A stretch of DNA of 64,000 nucleotides, from contig NZ_WBVP01000008.1 in the NCBI RefSeq assembly GCF_008933155.1, positions 62,001 to 126,000 of the forward strand, read 5' to 3'. The position numbers and the translations under genes are program-made. The notes under the pieces are model-generated. The model worked only from the letters and a program-made list of their open reading frames with translations, made no database searches and was not told where the DNA came from. This DNA is from Aliivibrio finisterrensis. Lineage in GTDB: Bacteria > Pseudomonadota > Gammaproteobacteria > Enterobacterales > Vibrionaceae. Every line of letters starts with the position of its first letter. Position 1 is the first letter of the stretch. Of the stretch, positions 59,882 through 64,000 are shown piece after piece.

Positions 59882-61597
59882 ATGTTTAAACTCGCTATAC
59901 TCCCTTCGTTACTTGCCTGCAGTTTTGCAGCCAATAGTTTCACAATGAATCCTCAACCAGATCCTGAAAACCCAACAGGTTATGTTGTCTCTAAAGCTGA
60001 AATTAAGGCTGCTGAAGATGCGAAAACATTAGACCCTATGTACGACGTATGGGCTAAAGCGCTAGAAACATTGCCAAATGCTGCAGTAGAAGCCATTGAT
60101 GCCAGTGTTGCAACCAACCCAGCTAACGTAAAGCGTGTTGAACGAGTTTTCCCACAATCTGAATGGTTCTTCTTAACTCAAATGGCAGCGCCTGAATATA
60201 CGTATACACGTTTCTTGCGTGCTATTGGTAAGTTCCCTGCTTTTTGTGGTGACTATACGGATGGACGCGACGCTGATGCTATTTGTAAAAAATCAATCGT
60301 AACGGCATTCGCGCATTTCTCTCAAGAGACTGGTGGGCATATTGCTATTGATAACGTGTCAGATAACCCTCTTGCGCTTGAAGAATGGCAACAAGCCTTA
60401 GTCCATGTTCGTGAAATGGGATGGTCTGAAGGTCAAGAAGGCTATACCACAGGGTGTGGCCAAAATGACTGGCAAAATAAACGTTGGCCATGTGCGGCTG
60501 GTGAAGGCTATTTTGGCCGTGGTGCAAAACAATTATCTTACCACTTTAACTACGGCGCTTTCTCTGAAGTCATGTTCGATGGCGATGCTACTGTGTTGCT
60601 CAATAATCCTGGGCTAGTTGCTGATTCTTGGCTAAACCTAGCATCAGCCGTTTGGTTCTTCTTAACGCCTCAAGCACCAAAACCTGCCATGCTGCATGTT
60701 ATTGACCGTACTTGGACCCCTTCTCAACGAGAAACTGATGCAGGCATTGGTTATGGGTTTGGTACAACAATTAATGTCATTAATGGCGGTATTGAATGTG
60801 GAGAGCAGAACAAAGACAAAGGCCAGCCAGTTAACCGTATTCGCTATTGGGAAGGGTTAGCACAACATTACGAAATCCCAGTTGAAGCAGATGAAGCAAA
60901 TACGTGTTGGCAACAAACCCCTTATGGCAGTTTGAATCTAAATGGTGCGACCGATGTACTTTACACTAACTGGGATGGTAACTGGAAATACTACCCTGAT
61001 CGTCCAGAAGGCGCTTCTTTTGAGTGTGAATTAGTTGGCTTCCAAACTGCATATTCCGCACTTGTTCCTGGTGACTATGAAAAATGTGTCACTAACTTCT
61101 ATGAGTCTCACGCTAACTGGCCTGTAACTCGTGTTGTTGAAACGCTTCCAACGGATCCATCAGAGCCAACCGACCCGACGGATCCAACAAACACGTGGGA
61201 TGCAGGCAAGGTTTATAACACTGGCGATCAAGTGGTTGTAAATGGTGTAACTTACCAAGCTAAATGGTGGAACCAAGGTGATAACCCTGCAACGAGCACA
61301 ACAGGTGTTTGGGAAGTGATCAGTGGGACTCCAACAACACCTGTCGACCCTACACCTGTAGAGCCTACACCGCCAACGCCTGTTGACCCTACTCCAGTAG
61401 AGCCGACGCCACCAGCACCGGTAGAGCCAACACCTCCTACTGAACCAACAGATCCATCATCTACATGGGATGCAACAGTCACTTATAATACGGGTGACCA
61501 AGTAACCGTTAATGGTGTTACGTATCAAGCTCAGTGGTGGACTCAAGGTAATAACCCTGAAGCTTCTGGTGAATGGGGAGTTTGGAAAAGAGTGTAA
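59882..61597 (+). CDS. Family 19 chitinase with two chitin-binding modules
   Basis: 571 aa with a signal peptide (cut near residue 20). The GH19 domain covers about 85-415: the catalytic Glu sits in AFAHFSQETGGH (near 150), and the substrate loop in AGEGYFGRGAKQLSYHFNYG. After a PT/PV-rich linker (about 423-437) comes the first carbohydrate module (TWDAGKVYNTGDQVVVNGVTYQAKWWNQ), a longer linker of P-T-P-V-(D/E)-P units (about 480-525), and a nearly identical second module ending GVWKRV. Both are CBM5/12 type. It is secreted and degrades chitin, an abundant food and host signal for marine vibrios. Confidence 0.93.
   Translation: MFKLAILPSLLACSFAANSFTMNPQPDPENPTGYVVSKAEIKAAEDAKTLDPMYDVWAKALETLPNAAVEAIDASVATNPANVKRVERVFPQSEWFFLTQMAAPEYTYTRFLRAIGKFPAFCGDYTDGRDADAICKKSIVTAFAHFSQETGGHIAIDNVSDNPLALEEWQQALVHVREMGWSEGQEGYTTGCGQNDWQNKRWPCAAGEGYFGRGAKQLSYHFNYGAFSEVMFDGDATVLLNNPGLVADSWLNLASAVWFFLTPQAPKPAMLHVIDRTWTPSQRETDAGIGYGFGTTINVINGGIECGEQNKDKGQPVNRIRYWEGLAQHYEIPVEADEANTCWQQTPYGSLNLNGATDVLYTNWDGNWKYYPDRPEGASFECELVGFQTAYSALVPGDYEKCVTNFYESHANWPVTRVVETLPTDPSEPTDPTDPTNTWDAGKVYNTGDQVVVNGVTYQAKWWNQGDNPATSTTGVWEVISGTPTTPVDPTPVEPTPPTPVDPTPVEPTPPAPVEPTPPTEPTDPSSTWDATVTYNTGDQVTVNGVTYQAQWWTQGNNPEASGEWGVWKRV
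61190..61594 (+). repeat. Internal duplication in the chitinase gene
   Basis: Two blocks of about 120 bases encoding the CBM5/12 modules (from 61193 and about 61465) flank a linker made of repeated P-T-P-V-(D/E)-P coding units. The DNA is similar but not identical, so the duplication is not recent. Confidence 0.75.
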
Positions 61598-61634
61598 TAC
61601 TACCTAATTAAATAGATGTTTAGGTGTTTAAACG

Positions 61635-61671
61635 TAAAAAGCCCTTCAGCGTTAACTGAAGGGCTTTATCA
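61635..61671. terminator. Terminator after the chitinase gene
   Basis: AAAAAGCCCTTCAG and CTGAAGGGCTTTA form a perfect stem, serving the chitinase and the convergent membrane gene. Confidence 0.8.
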
Positions 61672-61682
61672 TATTAAGTGAA

Positions 61683-62174
61683 CTAAGCAGTAACTGGTGT
61701 TAACGACTTAGCTTGTGTCTCTACATACCAAAATGCCAATAATGATACACCCCAAAATTGGAACAAATATTGAACATCTGAAGCCCCTGCTAATGTTTGA
61801 GAAACAGCCATTGATGCTGTAACAAACAAAGAAGACAACAAACCTGCTTTCAATAATGTTTTAGGCTTATTCGGTAGTATTTCTAATTTCAAAAATGAAG
61901 CAATTAGAAGAAAAACGGGTAAAATCTGTAGAGCAATCAATACAGGAAACAAATAGTCATACATAGGTACCAATAATGCGTTTGTTAATGGCTTTTGCGA
62001 CCATGTACCTGCTATATACTCTTTCCAGCCATCCCAGCTGTCACCGTGTCGTGTTCCAAATAAAATGCCATAAAACTTATCAACCACCCCATTTGAAAAC
62101 CAAAATGGTGCAAACAACATATAGAATGGTAAATATTTAATAACATCAATCGCTTTTTCTAATTTTTTCATCAT
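61683..62174 (-). CDS. Hypothetical membrane protein (DoxX-like size)
   Basis: 163 aa with four helices, about 15-35, 67-92, 107-128 and 133-152, and a short loop with FYGILFGTRHGDSWDGWKEYIAG. It resembles the many small four-helix membrane proteins called DoxX-like, but no motif confirms this. It is transcribed towards the chitinase gene, so the link is weak. Confidence 0.6.
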   Translation of the reverse strand: MMKKLEKAIDVIKYLPFYMLFAPFWFSNGVVDKFYGILFGTRHGDSWDGWKEYIAGTWSQKPLTNALLVPMYDYLFPVLIALQILPVFLLIASFLKLEILPNKPKTLLKAGLLSSLFVTASMAVSQTLAGASDVQYLFQFWGVSLLAFWYVETQAKSLTPVTA

Positions 62175-62210
62175 AATTTCCTAAGTAAAATAAAAATAAT
62201 TCATTCATTT

Positions 62211-62377
62211 TTATACCAATATAATTAGTTAAATAACCTATTTATTACGCAGGAAAATTACTTAGACGAAGGCGAATATTTTAATATGTAGTGATTCTAC
62301 AATACGTATTCTTCGCGCAACTATTGAGTGATTTAACCAGCAATAATGTTCAGATGACTATTGGAATTGGTATTACT
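62211..62377. repeat. Intergenic repeat with inverted ends, copy 3 (MITE-like)
   Basis: About 166 bp, from TTATACCAATATAATTAGTT to GGAATTGGTATTACT. Shares ACGCAGGAAAATTAC, CTTAGACGAAGGCGAATATT, TAGTGATTCTACAATACGTA, CGCAACTATTGAGTGATTTA and ACCAGCAATAATGTTCAGAT with the other two. Confidence 0.85.
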
Positions 62378-62384
62378 TAAGTTT

Positions 62385-62789
62385 TTATTCCAGAAAGACA
62401 CAAAATCGAAGATGCCGCCGTCGAACCTTTTGAACTTGCTGTTCTAGTGGCTCAAAAAATAAGGGAGGAGCATGTAAAAGAGGGGTAAGAAGTAGAGCAA
62501 CACCAAGCAGCAACCACGCACATAACAAAAGATCATGTATGCTATTTTCAAATGACAGTAAGTGTTCAACTAAATCACATTTCTGAGCAACTTGTTGAGT
62601 TCCAGTATCAATAGTCGAATCAAGCTGGTGCACTCTCGCTTGCGCTTCAATTAAATGGTCTTGGCAGCTAGATGTAACTCCAACCAATTGACTAAAGCAA
62701 ATGAACACACTTAAAAGAACAAAGCTTAATAATAGCTTTGCTCTAGAATGTTTATCTCTATTTGAAATAAGTGCGGTCATAATAATCAT
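62385..62789 (-). CDS. Hypothetical membrane protein
   Basis: 134 aa with two hydrophobic helices (about 18-38 and 84-108) and a helical, Gln/Asp-rich loop between (HLIEAQARVHQLDSTIDTGTQQ), probably periplasmic. The tail is basic (RRRHLRFCV). No family recognised. Directly follows the repeat at 62211 in the reading sense. Confidence 0.55.
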   Translation of the reverse strand: MIIMTALISNRDKHSRAKLLLSFVLLSVFICFSQLVGVTSSCQDHLIEAQARVHQLDSTIDTGTQQVAQKCDLVEHLLSFENSIHDLLLCAWLLLGVALLLTPLLHAPPLFFEPLEQQVQKVRRRHLRFCVFLE

Positions 62790-62900
62790 AATAGTAAATC
62801 GAAGGACAATTAAACCAGTTTGAAAAAATAAACTCTATGATGTGTATCAGTTTTTACTTTATAAATAACAAATTACGCAAATTACAATAAATAAATTAAC

Positions 62901-63335
62901 CTACACTCTCGTCTGAGCTAACTTAAGATAGGAATGCAACTCGTCATTTTTATATTCAATCGCTGAGTGAATATTAACGCTAGAGTTTGCCACAATTACA
63001 AAATCGTATTGGTTTTCACCTTTAAATATTGATACATACAATAAGCCATCATCTAATACCCAATGGCCCACCGTCTTTAATCTATCAAATAAAGTAAACT
63101 CAGTTAAGCTGCCATTTTTGGTGAAAATCAGCTCTGTTATATACCCTGCCGTGCAACTTTTTATCCAATGAGCATCATAGATTTCTGGTAGCTGAAACTC
63201 TCTCTTTGTTGCTAACCATTTTTTATATTCATTATCTACAAATTCGCCACCATCAAGAGCTGACTTATCAATTATAGAAGTCTCTTTTATTTCACGGTAA
63301 AAAAGTTGCAGCAGTATTTGATCTTTGTCTAACAT
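62901..63335 (-). CDS. Hypothetical protein
   Basis: 144 aa, soluble. It has a middle beta-rich stretch (AGYITELIFTKNGSLTEFTLFDRLKTVGHWVLDDGLLYVSIF) that recalls lipocalin-like or small immunity proteins, but no proper match. The ATG at 63335 has AGGAGT before it. It lies alone between the small membrane gene and the BCCT gene terminator. Confidence 0.55.
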   Translation of the reverse strand: MLDKDQILLQLFYREIKETSIIDKSALDGGEFVDNEYKKWLATKREFQLPEIYDAHWIKSCTAGYITELIFTKNGSLTEFTLFDRLKTVGHWVLDDGLLYVSIFKGENQYDFVIVANSSVNIHSAIEYKNDELHSYLKLAQTRV

Positions 63336-63413
63336 CTATTTACTCCTAATAATTGAAGAATGCCCCCTCCCTGATCTTGGAAAGAGTAACCATTTCACTC
63401 AAATAGCAGGCAA

Positions 63414-63449
63414 TAAAAAAGGCTTACCACAGATTATGTGATAAGCCTC
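63414..63449 (-). terminator. Terminator after the BCCT transporter gene
   Basis: AAAAAAGGCTTACCACA and TGTGATAAGCC pair imperfectly; on the minus strand a run of T follows. Confidence 0.7.
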
Positions 63450-63471
63450 CCATTCGTTCTATGTTTCTATC

Positions 63472-64000
63472 TTATACAGTCGCTGTTTTTTGATTAACTG
63501 CTTCAGATTGATTCTCTTGCTCGGCACTTTTCATTCGTAATACAGCAATAGGTGCTGAAATCAATGCAAAACCAAGTAGGATTGAAACTGGAACCGCGGT
63601 GATCACAATGAAAGATTGTAGAGCATTTAATCCACCATCCCCTGCAATCAATAATACGCCGGCAACAATACCCATCATTAACGCCCAAAATAGACGTTGG
63701 AAACGTGATGGTTTATCAGTTCCCTCTACAGCCATTGCAATTGAATATGCCATTGAGTCACCTGTTGTAGCAACAAACGTCGTCGTAAGCACTAAAAATG
63801 CAGGAATTAATAACCAGCTTAGTGGTAATTGCTCTAATGACGCTAACAGTACTGCAGGTAAACCCGCTTCTTGTAATGGTCCAGAGATGCTACCTGGGGT
63901 TTGTAACTCAAGGAAGATCCCTGTACCACCTAGTGCCGAGAACCAAAAGTTTGTCGCAATAGGAGCAATAATTGCCACGGTAATCACTAACTCACGAACG
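63472..64000 (-). CDS. BCCT-family betaine/choline/carnitine transporter, C-terminal part (partial)
   Basis: The frame stays open to the window edge; only the last about 176 aa are present. It has the BCCT helices and the signatures FWFSALGGTGIFLELQ, TTTFVATTGDSMAYSIA and QRLFWALMMG. BCCT proteins import betaine or other compatible solutes, often with sodium, for osmotic balance; vibrios carry several. Which substrate this one takes cannot be told from the C-terminus. The gene has its own terminator. Confidence 0.92.
   Translation of the reverse strand, partial: VRELVITVAIIAPIATNFWFSALGGTGIFLELQTPGSISGPLQEAGLPAVLLASLEQLPLSWLLIPAFLVLTTTFVATTGDSMAYSIAMAVEGTDKPSRFQRLFWALMMGIVAGVLLIAGDGGLNALQSFIVITAVPVSILLGFALISAPIAVLRMKSAEQENQSEAVNQKTATV

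Noticed and set aside
61252-61482. Minus-strand GVGSTGVG repeat protein
   Set aside because: It is the antisense of the chitinase Pro-Thr linker; low-complexity artefact.
1-64000. CRISPR array, tRNA, rRNA, integrase or transposase
   Set aside because: No regularly spaced repeats of CRISPR type, no tRNA cloverleaf or rRNA text, and no tyrosine recombinase or transposase frame was recognised. This was read by eye, so a small RNA could have been missed.

Overview
The window looks like a stretch of the main chromosome of an Aliivibrio/Vibrio species, most likely Aliivibrio fischeri or a close relative. Reasons: low GC; the order fnr - uspE - ttcA; a potABC operon followed by two potD genes; the fdhD / DUF3305 / DUF3306 / TorD / fdhABC formate dehydrogenase block typical of Vibrionaceae; a chromosomal qnr; a family 19 chitinase; and integron-type attC repeats. 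The species name is inferred, not tested. I saw no rRNA, tRNA, CRISPR array, integrase, transposase or prophage.

Layout. 1-4.7 kb: the fnr tail, uspE, ttcA, then a minus-strand run of envelope genes (DUF2987, Bax-like, polytopic membrane protein). 4.7-10.2 kb: spermidine/putrescine ABC operon potABC, a hairpin terminator, and two tandem potD paralogues with different binding pockets. 10.2-13.6 kb: cobB, a LysR regulator and a NupC-type nucleoside transporter. 13.6-24.7 kb: many short minus-strand genes, including qnr, a PACE efflux protein, slt, a thioesterase, a RidA protein, phnA/yjdM, and two wrecked maltose-acetyltransferase-like genes (one truncated, one frameshifted). 25.0-27.1 kb: a TPR/GGDEF diguanylate cyclase.

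27.1-37.2 kb is the most unusual region. Single-gene units, mostly on the minus strand, are separated by attC-like repeats, with no integrase in view: a CALIN-type cassette cluster. Cargo includes an ACT protein, a Nudix hydrolase, a frameshifted YnfA, a membrane-anchored GIY-YIG-like protein, a type IV pilin-like protein, a VOC protein, a DUF1778/GNAT toxin-antitoxin pair (plus strand), an epimerase, a Phd/RelE pair, GNAT enzymes and two unknown membrane proteins. Broken pieces include a second, fragmentary copy of the GNAT toxin gene.

37.4-47.5 kb: two small genes and the respiratory formate dehydrogenase operon (minus strand), preceded by a convincing sigma-54 promoter with a perfect 12-bp inverted repeat about 100 bp upstream; DUF3306/DUF3305 and divergent fdhD complete the set. 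47.5-50.9 kb: an HD-GYP sensor with periplasmic solute-binding-like domains, overlapping an MltC-like lytic transglycosylase gene. 51-59.7 kb: a U32 (RlhA/YdcP-like) protein, a GST, a sulfurtransferase, an epimerase-like protein and five GNAT genes. 59.9-64 kb: GH19 chitinase with two chitin-binding modules, three unknown genes, and the C-terminal part of a BCCT transporter running off the end. Three copies of a roughly 165-185 bp intergenic repeat with inverted ends lie at 2.3, 56.2 and 62.2 kb.
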